Of a DNA stretch of 40,441 nt, positions 33,207 through 40,441 are shown in pieces. Every line of letters begins with the position of its first letter. Position 1 is the first letter of the stretch. The stretch comes from Glaciecola sp. UBA2563 (GTDB taxonomy: Bacteria; Pseudomonadota; Gammaproteobacteria; Enterobacterales; Alteromonadaceae). The notes beneath the pieces were generated by a model. It saw nothing but the letters and a program-made list of their open reading frames with translations. It made no database searches and was not told where the DNA came from. Made by a program: the position numbers and the translations under genes. Where the stretch lies: positions 1 through 40,441 of the forward strand of contig DDLV01000047.1 of NCBI GenBank assembly GCA_002340325.1, in the 5' to 3' direction.

Positions 33207-35425
33207 CAATCGTGGCCGCTCAATATTTGCACTTGGAAAATATCTGTGTCGCCTTTTATAACCTTTCGCACAGCATCTTGTATAAGTGTTCTCATGCCGT
33301 CCTTCATAGCCTGTTCTTTCATTTTTGATACAGACGCTTCTTTGTATACTAATGCCCTAAGCTCGTTAGTCATTTCAAGTAATTCATGAGCACCGGTTCT
33401 GCCTTTATAACCTGTGTTTCCGCATTCATCACAACCTTTTTTACGGTGCAAAACAACATTTTCATCTATCCCTAACTCGTCAAACCACTCTTCACCGTAT
33501 TGGCGTTTGAGAAACCTAAAATCGTCTTCGGTCGCAGTATATGGCTCTTTACAGTTCGGACATAATGTGCGAATCAACCTTTGCGCAAGCACTCCTACGC
33601 AGGCATCGGAAAAGTTAACCGGATCCAAGCCAAGATCTAAAAGACGAGTAATCGTTTCAGGCGCAGAGTTTGTGTGCAATGTTGAAAGTACCAAGTGTCC
33701 AGTAAGTGAAGCTTCTATACCAGCATGTGCAGTTTCCTTATCCCTCATTTCACCAATGAGTATGATATCAGGATCAGCACGCAAAAAGGCTCTCAACGCA
33801 GTTGCGAAATTAAATCCAATCTTTGGCGTTACCTGAACTTGTTGTAATCCAGGTTGTGTAATTTCAACCGGATCTTCTGCAGTCCAAATTTTTCTTTCTG
33901 GTGTGTTTAAGTAACCTAAAACCGCATGTAACGTTGTTGTTTTACCTGAGCCTGTCGGTCCAACTACGAGTAGAATTCCATGTGGTTTTTTGATCATGTT
34001 ATTCAGTCTGTCGAAGTTGTTTTTCATCAAGTTCATTTTTTCAATTGGCATTGCGCCGCCGGTTGCCAAGATGCGCATCACGGCGCCCTCTCCAGCAACA
34101 GTGGGTATAGTTGCAACCCGCACTTCTACGGTTTGGCCTGCCACTCTAAATGCTAGCTTACCGTCTTGTGGGATCCTTTTTTCGGCGATGTTTAAACCAG
34201 ACAATATTTTGATACGTGCGATTGCTGCACCATGATGCCTTGCAGGTATTTGTGTTACATCTCGAATAATACCATCAATGCGCATCCGCACTTTAGTAGG
34301 GCCCGACTTATCCGGATCTATATGGATATCGGACGCGTTCCAACGTTTTGCATCCTGTAAAATTTTGTTAACCAGTTTGACGATAGCAGGCGTATCTTCT
34401 TCGCCTGGTTCATGCTCCTTTTCATCTTCCACCATGATGCTCTCATAATCCATGAGTTCATCGATATCTTCCTGCTCATCTTCTTCAGATTCAGCACCAA
34501 CACCAAGATACTTAAGAATGTGATTTGGCAAGCTGACTGCTATTTCAGAATTATCAATGCCGAGTGCGCTTTCAATTTCCATCAGCAATTCCGCATTATT
34601 CGGTTCTAGCATCAATACAATAGGATTACCTCGTACGTCAGATACCACGGCGATGAAATTGCGCTTCAGATAAGATTTATTCATCTTCGCATTTCCCTGA
34701 TGAAGATAAAAATCGTCAGGTGCGTATTTAATATATGGAACTTGATAAAAAATCGACAACGATTCGCCGACGGCATCTTCAGCGATTCGATGTTCACCTA
34801 AAATACGTTGAACGGCTGAACGGTGATCGCCAGATTCGTTTAGTTCATCAACGGTTGCTTGCGCAATCAGGTTTTTCTGAATAAGAAAATCAAATGGGTT
34901 TTTCGTACCGCCGAGCTCGAAACGGAACTTGTTTGCCAACAATTCAGCAACTTTTACAGCGAGCTGTAGGTCTTGATTATCAAAAACTCCATTGTTTTTG
35001 TTGATGATTTGCATAACGCCCATTAATAAACCCGCACGGACAATGGGCACGCACAAGATACTCTTGGTTTTAAAGTTAGTAGCCAAGTCGTATTTTTTGT
35101 CAAACCGCAATCTAAAATGGATGGATTTGAGCAATTCGTCATTATATGCATCAGCAATCATAATGGGTTGTTGTGCCATTGCGACATAGCCTGCAACAGA
35201 CTGCGGGCTGATTGGAACTTTGATGATATTGACTTCTTTGCCTGTTTTAAATCGCGCGACGAGGTCTTGATGCTGCCGTCGTCTTTGAAATAGTGACATA
35301 CGAGACGCGTCGAATGCATTAAGTATAAGCTTTTCGACATCACGATATGAGCGCACCAGACTTGGGATAGCATCAAGCTGTTTCGATAGCTGAGTTAATT
35401 TGTCGTAGGGGGGATCATCAAGCAT
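33206..35425 (-). CDS. Orphan GspE/PilB-family ATPase with N-terminal GAF domain
   Basis: A 739-residue secretion-type ATPase. An N-terminal GAF domain (about 18-170; KSILCVPIVRAGLLMGVMQI) precedes a T2SSE_N-like region (about 175-305), an acidic linker (311-345) and a full nucleotide core: SDIHIDP, Walker A GPTGSGKTTT (489-498), TAEDPVEI, DPDIILIGEMRD, THLVLSTLHTN-type His box (GHLVLSTLHTN). The zinc knuckle CPNC/CDEC is present. It is larger than MshE and lacks MshEN motifs at the N-terminus. No pilin, secretin or platform gene is adjacent, so its partner machine lies elsewhere or it has another role. ATG 35425 has a weak site. GAF domains bind small ligands such as cyclic nucleotides; which one cannot be read here. 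Confidence 0.85.
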   Translation of the reverse strand: MLDDPPYDKLTQLSKQLDAIPSLVRSYRDVEKLILNAFDASRMSLFQRRRQHQDLVARFKTGKEVNIIKVPISPQSVAGYVAMAQQPIMIADAYNDELLKSIHFRLRFDKKYDLATNFKTKSILCVPIVRAGLLMGVMQIINKNNGVFDNQDLQLAVKVAELLANKFRFELGGTKNPFDFLIQKNLIAQATVDELNESGDHRSAVQRILGEHRIAEDAVGESLSIFYQVPYIKYAPDDFYLHQGNAKMNKSYLKRNFIAVVSDVRGNPIVLMLEPNNAELLMEIESALGIDNSEIAVSLPNHILKYLGVGAESEEDEQEDIDELMDYESIMVEDEKEHEPGEEDTPAIVKLVNKILQDAKRWNASDIHIDPDKSGPTKVRMRIDGIIRDVTQIPARHHGAAIARIKILSGLNIAEKRIPQDGKLAFRVAGQTVEVRVATIPTVAGEGAVMRILATGGAMPIEKMNLMKNNFDRLNNMIKKPHGILLVVGPTGSGKTTTLHAVLGYLNTPERKIWTAEDPVEITQPGLQQVQVTPKIGFNFATALRAFLRADPDIILIGEMRDKETAHAGIEASLTGHLVLSTLHTNSAPETITRLLDLGLDPVNFSDACVGVLAQRLIRTLCPNCKEPYTATEDDFRFLKRQYGEEWFDELGIDENVVLHRKKGCDECGNTGYKGRTGAHELLEMTNELRALVYKEASVSKMKEQAMKDGMRTLIQDAVRKVIKGDTDIFQVQILSGHD

Positions 35426-35642
35426 TTTAACATTCGATTCCGATTTATGCTGCCTAACAGTATCTGTAAGCTTGGTTTTGTGTCGTGTTGCGCCTTCGCC
35501 GAAATACTATGGTTAAGACCGGTTTTTACGTTTCGTACTTTTCATTCACTCTATTATCGGCGTAACGCAAAATAGATTGAGGTAATTATGTGAGCAAGCT
35601 CTATCAATGTATGTGCGCTAAAAAACTGTTTGGTAATTTGTA
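35426..35642. other. Divergent non-coding region upstream of the S10 promoter
   Basis: About 217 bp between the start of the GspE-like gene (minus strand) and the S10 promoter (plus strand). It must hold the promoter of the GspE-like gene, but no good -35/-10 pair was seen on that strand. No open reading frame or repeat that I can support. Confidence 0.5.
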
Positions 35643-35670
35643 TTGACTACAAAGTTAGGAACTGTATAAT
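35643..35670 (+). promoter_or_regulatory. Sigma70-type promoter of the S10 operon
   Basis: TTGACT (35643-35648), a 16-bp spacer and a consensus TATAAT (35665-35670). This is the strongest promoter match in the window and is placed about 250 bp before rpsJ, the expected position for a ribosomal operon with a leader. Transcription should start near 35677. Confidence 0.85.
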
Positions 35671-35676
35671 TGCGCG

Positions 35677-35923
35677 CCACTGAGGTATTGGCTAAGTGTC
35701 ATGCTTCGTAACGAGTGGTAATTAATTATTCCAAACAGTACGGCAAAAGCTGCATTGATAAGGGTCTAATTAGGAGCGGATCTCCTGACAACAGTGCCAC
35801 TTTAATTACAGCATCCCGATATGGGATGAGTGAATTTAGCGCATCTTTTCATCTTTACTCCGAAACGGAGAATTACAAGAGTGAGAAGGTGATTTTTTTG
35901 TTCTTTCGATTGGAGCTTAATCG
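35677..35923 (+). promoter_or_regulatory. S10 operon leader with hairpins (likely L4-type autoregulatory leader)
   Basis: The leader of about 245 nt folds at least into AGGAG/CTCCT (35772-35786), CATCCC/GGGATG (35812-35828) and CTCCG-AAA-CGGAG (35858-35870). A U7 run follows at about 35892-35898, as at an attenuation site. In Escherichia coli the S10 leader lets ribosomal protein L4, encoded third here, stop transcription and translation of the operon. The same control here is an inference from position and structure; I did not match the leader base by base. Confidence 0.65.
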
Positions 35924-36235
35924 ATGGCTAATCAAAGAATTCGTATTCGTCTTAAAGCATTTGATCACAAGTTGATCGACCAGTCTACGGCTGAGATTGT
36001 TGACACGGCGAAGCGAACTGGCGCGCAAGTAAGTGGACCTATCCCATTGCCAACGCGCAAAGAGCGATACACAGTTTTGATATCCCCGCACGTTAACAAG
36101 GACGCACGGGATCAATACGAAATACGCACTCACAAGCGTCTTGTGGATATTATTGAACCGACTGATAAAACAGTCGATGCTCTAATGAGACTAGACTTAG
36201 CTGCCGGTGTTGATGTTCAAATCAGCTTGGGCTAA
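35924..36235 (+). CDS. rpsJ: 30S ribosomal protein S10
   Basis: A 103-residue protein, the same length as in Escherichia coli, with the conserved IRIRLKAFDHKLIDQSTAEIV and GPIPLPTRKERYTVL. It is part of the 30S head and, as NusE, pairs with NusB in antitermination. ATG 35924 follows GGAG (35911-35914). First gene of the S10 operon. Confidence 0.98.
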   Translation: MANQRIRIRLKAFDHKLIDQSTAEIVDTAKRTGAQVSGPIPLPTRKERYTVLISPHVNKDARDQYEIRTHKRLVDIIEPTDKTVDALMRLDLAAGVDVQISLG

Positions 36236-36252
36236 GAGAGAGGGTTATCACT

Positions 36253-36891
36253 ATGTCAATTGGTCTAGTAGGACGTAAAGTTGGAATGACACGCATTTTT
36301 ACAGAGGATGGTGTCTCAATTCCGGTGACAGTTATTGAAGCAACCCCTAACCGCGTTACGCAGTTGCGTACTGACGAAACAGACGGTTATCGCGCATTGC
36401 AAGTGACGACTGGCACGAAAAAAGCAAATCGCGTCAATAAAGCAAAAGCGGGACATTTTGCAAAGGCCGGCGTTGAAGCAGGTCGTGGTTTGTGGGAATT
36501 TCGTCTACAGGATGATGAAGGCTCTGATATTGAAGTCGGCAGCGAAATCACTGTAGAGATTTTCAATGACACTAAAAAAGTCGATGTCGCAGGTACTTCT
36601 AAAGGTAAAGGGTTTGCCGGTGCAATCAAACGTTGGAACTTCAGTTCCCAGCGCATGACTCACGGAAACTCAATATCTCACCGTGCACCGGGTTCAATCG
36701 GTCAGAACCAATCTCCTGGTAAGGTGTTTAAAGGCAAAAAGATGGCTGGTCAGCTTGGTAACAAGCGTGTCACTACACAGTCATTGGAACTTGTTAAAGT
36801 TGATGCCGAAAATAACCTTCTTCTTATCAAAGGCGCAGTGCCTGGAGCAACAGGTAGCGACGTTATCGTCAAGCCTGCGGTCAAAGCATAA
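36253..36891 (+). CDS. rplC: 50S ribosomal protein L3
   Basis: A 212-residue protein with the N-terminus MSIGLVGRKVGMTRIF. The loop SHRAPGSIGQNQSPGKVFKG reaches the peptidyl transferase centre; its Gln in GQNQ is the site methylated by PrmB in Escherichia coli. A primary assembly protein of the 50S. It follows rpsJ by 17 bp, with AGAGAGGG before the ATG. Confidence 0.98.
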   Translation: MSIGLVGRKVGMTRIFTEDGVSIPVTVIEATPNRVTQLRTDETDGYRALQVTTGTKKANRVNKAKAGHFAKAGVEAGRGLWEFRLQDDEGSDIEVGSEITVEIFNDTKKVDVAGTSKGKGFAGAIKRWNFSSQRMTHGNSISHRAPGSIGQNQSPGKVFKGKKMAGQLGNKRVTTQSLELVKVDAENNLLLIKGAVPGATGSDVIVKPAVKA

Positions 36892-36908
36892 CGTTTAGGA
36901 GTGTCATG

Positions 36909-37514
36909 ATGGAATTAACAGTTAAAGACGCAAACAACGCGCTTGAAGTATCCGATGCCACTTTTGGACGCGAGTTCAATGAAGCATTGGTGCATCAGGT
37001 AGTTGTTGCATATTCAGCCGGTGGGCGACAAGGCTCAAAGGCACAAAAAACGAGATCTGAAGTGCGTGGTGGTGGTAAGAAGCCATGGCGTCAAAAGGGT
37101 ACAGGTCGCGCTCGAGCAGGTACCATTAGAAGCCCTATTTGGGTAGGTGGTGGACGCGCATTCGCGGCAAAGCCAAGAAGCTTCGAGCAAAAAGTCAACA
37201 AAAAAATGTATCGCGGTGCGATCAAGAGCATCTTATCTGAATTAGTGCGTCAGGATCGATTGGTCGTCGTAGAAAAGTTTGGCGTTGAAGCGCCAAAGAC
37301 TAAAGAGTTGTTGTCTAAATTAGGCGAGCTCGAGCTGAGTGATGTGCTGATAGTGACGAGTGAAGTTGACGAAAATCTGTATTTATCGGCGCGTAATTTA
37401 TACAAAGTCGATGTTCGAGACGTACAGGGAATTGATCCCGTGAGTCTTATTGCGTTCGAAAAAGTATTGATGACAGCTGACGCCGTCAAGAAGCTTGAGG
37501 AGTCATTAGCATGA
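36909..37514 (+). CDS. rplD: 50S ribosomal protein L4
   Basis: A 201-residue protein, as in Escherichia coli, with the conserved extended loop RGGGKKPWRQKGTGRARAG that lines the exit tunnel. It is the likely feedback regulator of this operon through the leader. I chose the second of two adjacent ATGs (36909), which leaves 7 bases after AGGAG (36897-36901) and gives the usual MELTVKDA N-terminus. Overlaps rplW by ATGA. Confidence 0.97.
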   Translation: MELTVKDANNALEVSDATFGREFNEALVHQVVVAYSAGGRQGSKAQKTRSEVRGGGKKPWRQKGTGRARAGTIRSPIWVGGGRAFAAKPRSFEQKVNKKMYRGAIKSILSELVRQDRLVVVEKFGVEAPKTKELLSKLGELELSDVLIVTSEVDENLYLSARNLYKVDVRDVQGIDPVSLIAFEKVLMTADAVKKLEESLA

Positions 37515-37813
37515 GTGAAGAACGTTTATTGAAAGTGCTATTGGCACCACATGTATCTGAAAAATCAACGATGGCTGCTGAAAATGGCAACACGTTTGTT
37601 TTTAAGGTAGCAAAAGATTCAAATAAAGCTGAAATAAAAGCTGCAGTTGAAAAGCTCTTTGAAGTTGAAGTCGAAGCTGTTCGAACAGTTAACTGCAAAG
37701 GTAAAGTAAAGCGCCACGGCTTGAAAGTTGGCAAGCGTAGCGATTGGAAAAAGGCCTATGTATTACTCAAAGAAGGCCAAGACATCGACTTCGTCGGTGC
37801 TGGTGCTGAGTAA
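37511..37813 (+). CDS. rplW: 50S ribosomal protein L23
   Basis: A 100-residue protein with LLKVLLAPHVSEKSTMAAE and VKRHGLKVGKRSDWKKAYV. It lies at the exit of the peptide tunnel and binds trigger factor and SRP. Starts inside the rplD stop (ATGA); rplB follows after 11 bp. Confidence 0.97.
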   Translation: MSEERLLKVLLAPHVSEKSTMAAENGNTFVFKVAKDSNKAEIKAAVEKLFEVEVEAVRTVNCKGKVKRHGLKVGKRSDWKKAYVLLKEGQDIDFVGAGAE

Positions 37814-37824
37814 GGAGTATAGAA

Positions 37825-38649
37825 ATGCCATTATTAAAAGCTAAACCTACTTCTGCTGGCCGTCGTCACGTTGTTCAGGTCACAAACCCGGATTTGCACA
37901 AAGGAGCACCTCATGCACCTTTGCTAGATAAAAATAGTAAATCTGGCGGTCGAAACAACAACGGTCGAATTACTGTAAGGCACATTGGCGGTGGTCATAA
38001 GCAGCACTACAGAATCATCGATTTTAAGCGTAACAAAGACGGCATACCAGCCAAGATTGAACGTTTGGAATACGATCCGAATCGTTCTGCAAATATTGCA
38101 CTAGTCTTATATGCCGATGGTGAAAGACGTTATATCTTAGCACCAAAAGGCACTCAAGCTGGCGACGCAATTCAATCCGGAGCAGATGCGCCAATAAAAG
38201 CAGGAAATGCCATGCCGATGCGCAGTATGCCAGTTGGTACGGTTGTGCACGCTATCGAAATGAAGCCAGGTAAAGGCGCACAGATTGCTCGGTCCGCAGG
38301 CGCTTACGCACAGATCCTTGCGCGTGAAGGAACATACGTAACTTTGCGATTGCGTTCAGGTGAAGTACGAAAAGTACTATCCGATTGTCGCGCAACCATT
38401 GGCGAAGTTGGTAACGCTGAGCACATGCTAAGGTCTCTTGGTAAGGCCGGCGCAACGAGATGGAGAGGGATTCGTCCGACTGTTCGTGGTGTTGCCATGA
38501 ACCCAGTTGACCACCCACACGGTGGTGGTGAAGGTAAAACTTCAGGCGGTCGTCACCCAGTAAGCCCTTGGGGTGTTCCTACCAAAGGTAAGAAAACCCG
38601 AAGTAACAAGCGTACAGATAAACTTATCGTACGTCGTCGTAACAAGTAA
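37825..38649 (+). CDS. rplB: 50S ribosomal protein L2
   Basis: A 274-residue protein with GRITVRHIGGGHKQHYRIIDF, and the C-terminal MNPVDHPHGGGEGKTSGG that carries the conserved His near the peptidyl transferase centre. It is needed for subunit joining and tRNA binding. ATG 37825 follows AAGGAG. Typical length for the family. Confidence 0.98.
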   Translation: MPLLKAKPTSAGRRHVVQVTNPDLHKGAPHAPLLDKNSKSGGRNNNGRITVRHIGGGHKQHYRIIDFKRNKDGIPAKIERLEYDPNRSANIALVLYADGERRYILAPKGTQAGDAIQSGADAPIKAGNAMPMRSMPVGTVVHAIEMKPGKGAQIARSAGAYAQILAREGTYVTLRLRSGEVRKVLSDCRATIGEVGNAEHMLRSLGKAGATRWRGIRPTVRGVAMNPVDHPHGGGEGKTSGGRHPVSPWGVPTKGKKTRSNKRTDKLIVRRRNK

Positions 38650-38664
38650 AAGCGAGGATTCACC

Positions 38665-38940
38665 ATGCCACGTTCTCTCAAGAAAGGTCCTTTTATTGAC
38701 CTGCACTTGCTGAAGAAGGTAGAGACTGCAGTGGAAAAGAACGACAAGAAGCCAATTAAAACTTGGTCACGTCGGTCTATGATCATCCCAGATATGATTG
38801 GGTTGACCATTGCTGTCCATAACGGTCGCCAACACGTTCCTGTCTATATCAGTGACGAAATGGTCGGTCATAAATTGGGCGAATTTGCGCCTACGCGCAC
38901 TTACCGCGGCCATGTCGCGGACAAGAAAGCGAAACGTTAA
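38665..38940 (+). CDS. rpsS: 30S ribosomal protein S19
   Basis: A 91-residue protein with MPRSLKKGPFIDLHLLKKVE and the conserved HNGRQHVPVYISDEMVGHKLGEFAPTRTYRGH. It forms the S13-S19 pair of the 30S head that touches tRNA and the 50S. ATG 38665 follows GCGAGGA. rplV begins 10 bp after its stop. Confidence 0.98.
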   Translation: MPRSLKKGPFIDLHLLKKVETAVEKNDKKPIKTWSRRSMIIPDMIGLTIAVHNGRQHVPVYISDEMVGHKLGEFAPTRTYRGHVADKKAKR

Positions 38941-38950
38941 GGGGAATATG

Positions 38951-39283
38951 ATGGAAGCATTTGCTAAACACCGTTTTGCCCGAACGTCAGCTCAGAAAGC
39001 GCGTCTGGTAGCAGATCAAATTCGAGGAATGCATGTAGAAAAAGCACTAGAGCTTTTAACCTACAGCCCTAAGAAAAGTGCCGGTTTGATTAAGAAAGTA
39101 TTGGAATCTGCAATTGCAAATGCAGAAAACAATGACGGTGCAGACATTGATGAATTAACAGTCTCAAAGATTTTTGTAGATGAAGGTCCAACAATGAAGC
39201 GCATCAAACCACGTGCTAAAGGCCGTGCAGACCGTATTTTTAAGCGTAGCAGTCACATTACTGTGGTTGTAGCGGATAACTAG
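38951..39283 (+). CDS. rplV: 50S ribosomal protein L22
   Basis: A 110-residue protein, as in Escherichia coli, with EAFAKHRFARTSAQKARLVAD and the long hairpin MKRIKPRAKGRADRIFKRSSH that lines the exit tunnel. Two adjacent ATGs occur (38948, 38951). I chose the second: AAGGGG at 38939-38944 is then 6 bases away and the length matches. An upstream extension to 38810 overlaps rpsS and is not real. Confidence 0.96.
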   Translation: MEAFAKHRFARTSAQKARLVADQIRGMHVEKALELLTYSPKKSAGLIKKVLESAIANAENNDGADIDELTVSKIFVDEGPTMKRIKPRAKGRADRIFKRSSHITVVVADN

Positions 39284-39292
39284 GAGTAGATT

Positions 39293-39997
39293 ATGGGTCA
39301 GAAGGTTCATCCTACCGGAATACGCCTGGGTATCAGTAAGCCATGGAATTCAACTTGGTACGCTAATACAGCAGAGTATGCCGACAATTTATACGGCGAC
39401 CATCAGGTTCGTCAGTATTTGACAAAAGAATTGAAAAACGCATCGTTATCTAAAATCGTGATAGAGCGACCAGCAAAGAGCATCCGTGTGACTATTCACA
39501 CAGCACGCCCTGGCGTTGTCATTGGTAGAAAAGGTGAAGATGTGGAAAAACTTCGCAATCACATCACTAAGCTTGCTGGCGTACCAGCGCAAGTGAACAT
39601 TGCGGAAGTACGTAAGCCTGAATTAGACGCACAGTTGGTGGCAGACGTTATCTCGAGCCAGTTAGAACGACGTGTTATGTTCCGGCGTGCTATGAAACGT
39701 GCAGTTCAAAACGCAATGCGTCTTGGTGCATTAGGAATTAAGGTTGAAGTCAGTGGTCGTCTTGGTGGCGCTGAGATTGCTCGAAGCGAATGGTATCGCG
39801 AAGGCCGAGTGCCTCTCCATACATTCCGTGCAGACATCGATTATGCAACATCTGAAGCGTTAACCACTTATGGCATCATCGGCGTTAAAGTCTGGATTTT
39901 CAAAGGTGAAGTGTTAGGTGGATTACCCACTCAGCAAGAGCAGCCAGCTCCATCTGCACCTAAGAAGAAAGGCCGTGGCGCTAAGCGAGAGGGTTAA
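39293..39997 (+). CDS. rpsC: 30S ribosomal protein S3
   Basis: A 234-residue protein with MGQKVHPTGIRLGI and a KH domain (VIGRKGEDVEKLRNHI). It sits at the mRNA entry site and has helicase activity with S4 and S5. The C-terminal tail is Pro/Ala/Lys-rich (EQPAPSAPKKKGRGAKREG). ATG 39293 follows AGGAG. rplP begins 2 bp after the stop. Confidence 0.98.
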   Translation: MGQKVHPTGIRLGISKPWNSTWYANTAEYADNLYGDHQVRQYLTKELKNASLSKIVIERPAKSIRVTIHTARPGVVIGRKGEDVEKLRNHITKLAGVPAQVNIAEVRKPELDAQLVADVISSQLERRVMFRRAMKRAVQNAMRLGALGIKVEVSGRLGGAEIARSEWYREGRVPLHTFRADIDYATSEALTTYGIIGVKVWIFKGEVLGGLPTQQEQPAPSAPKKKGRGAKREG

Positions 39998-39999
39998 TC

Positions 40000-40413
40000 A
40001 TGTTACAACCAAAGCGTACGAAATTTCGTAAACAGCACAAAGGCCGTAACCGCGGACTAGCTATTGCCGGTGGCAAAGTGAGTTTTGGTTCTTATGGTCT
40101 AAAAGCAATTGGCCGCGGTCGTATGACAGCTCGCCAAATCGAAGCGGCTCGTCGAGCAATGACGCGCCATGTTAAACGTCAAGGTAAAATCTGGATACGT
40201 GTTTTCCCTGATAAGCCAATCACTGAGAAGCCACTTGAGGTTCGTCAAGGTAAAGGTAAGGGTAACGTTGAATATTGGGTATGCCAAATCCAACCAGGTC
40301 GTGTTTTATACGAAATGGAAGGTGTTCCAGAAGAGTTGGCACGTGAAGCATTTGCACTAGCAGCTGCTAAACTGCCGTTTAAAACTACCTTTGTAACTCG
40401 GACGGTGATGTAA
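40000..40413 (+). CDS. rplP: 50S ribosomal protein L16
   Basis: A 137-residue protein with MLQPKRTKFRKQHKGRNRG and KPLEVRQGKGKGNVEYWV. The Arg before QGKGKG corresponds to the residue hydroxylated by RoxA in Escherichia coli. It lies near the A-site finger of the 50S and is needed for tRNA accommodation. ATG 40000 follows GAGGG. The stop overlaps the rpmC start (TAATG). Confidence 0.98.
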   Translation: MLQPKRTKFRKQHKGRNRGLAIAGGKVSFGSYGLKAIGRGRMTARQIEAARRAMTRHVKRQGKIWIRVFPDKPITEKPLEVRQGKGKGNVEYWVCQIQPGRVLYEMEGVPEELAREAFALAAAKLPFKTTFVTRTVM

Positions 40414-40441
40414 TGAACGGAGCAGAATTAAGAGAAAAGAG
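40413..40441 (+). CDS. rpmC: 50S ribosomal protein L29, 5' end only
   Basis: Nine full codons of a gene that starts at ATG 40413, inside the rplP stop, and runs off the window. They encode MNGAELREK, fitting the L29 N-terminus and the operon order rplP-rpmC-rpsQ. Confidence 0.85.

Noticed and set aside
35715..35975. An 86-codon frame in the S10 leader
   Set aside because: It overlaps rpsJ in another frame, has no family match, and the region is better explained as a structured leader.
38810..38950. Upstream extension of rplV
   Set aside because: It overlaps rpsS, and the standard L22 N-terminus starts at 38951 with a proper ribosome site.

Overview
The window looks like a chromosomal segment of a marine gammaproteobacterium of the Alteromonadales, most likely Alteromonadaceae-like. 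The reasons are a complete MSHA-type (mannose-sensitive haemagglutinin) type IV pilus cluster joined to mreBCD-maf-rng-yhdP-nitrilase-tldD, an arrangement familiar from Vibrio, Shewanella and Alteromonas relatives; moderate GC content; and proteins that read like that group throughout. No tRNA, rRNA, CRISPR array, prophage or full-length insertion sequence was found. The taxonomic call is inference from family resemblance, not from a database search.

Layout. (1) 1-135: a compact double-hairpin repeat. (2) 136-5046: an accessory block with a membrane-bound CadC-like regulator, a divergent periplasmic solute-binding-like protein and a SWIM zinc-finger protein. (3) 5281-18935: the msh operon, mshI-mshI2-mshJ-mshK-mshL-mshM-mshN-mshE-mshG-mshF-mshB-mshA-mshC-mshD-mshO-mshP, nearly all translationally coupled. 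It encodes the inner-membrane alignment complex (PilM/N/O-like), the outer-membrane secretin, the extension ATPase with an N-terminal c-di-GMP-binding-type domain, the platform protein, the major pilin and five minor pilin-like proteins. The usual flanks mshH/csrD and mshQ are not in the window. (4) 19175-29809: mreB-mreC-mreD (cell shape), maf, rng, yhdP, a nitrilase-family amidase and tldD. (5) 29824-35425: a second accessory block with an MBL-fold hydrolase, a yebG-type SOS gene under a perfect LexA box, a 202-bp MITE with perfect 26-bp terminal inverted repeats and an 8-bp target duplication, a degenerate histidine kinase/receiver/AraC hybrid, and an orphan GAF-GspE ATPase. (6) 35643-40441: a strong sigma70-type promoter, a structured leader, and the S10 ribosomal operon from rpsJ into the first codons of rpmC.

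How the parts fit. Most of the window is conserved machinery: surface pilus assembly, cell shape, envelope lipid homeostasis (YhdP), RNA processing and translation. The least ordinary parts are the accessory genes beside the pilus and ribosomal loci. The most interesting is the 568-residue protein at 31470-33176. It keeps a readable AraC DNA-binding domain, but both phosphorelay modules have lost their phospho-acceptor residues, and a MITE lies just upstream. Second is a repeat family seen twice here (positions 4-84 and inside the MITE). Each copy has a core of exactly 53 bp carrying two small hairpins with related apex sequences, in opposite order in the two copies.
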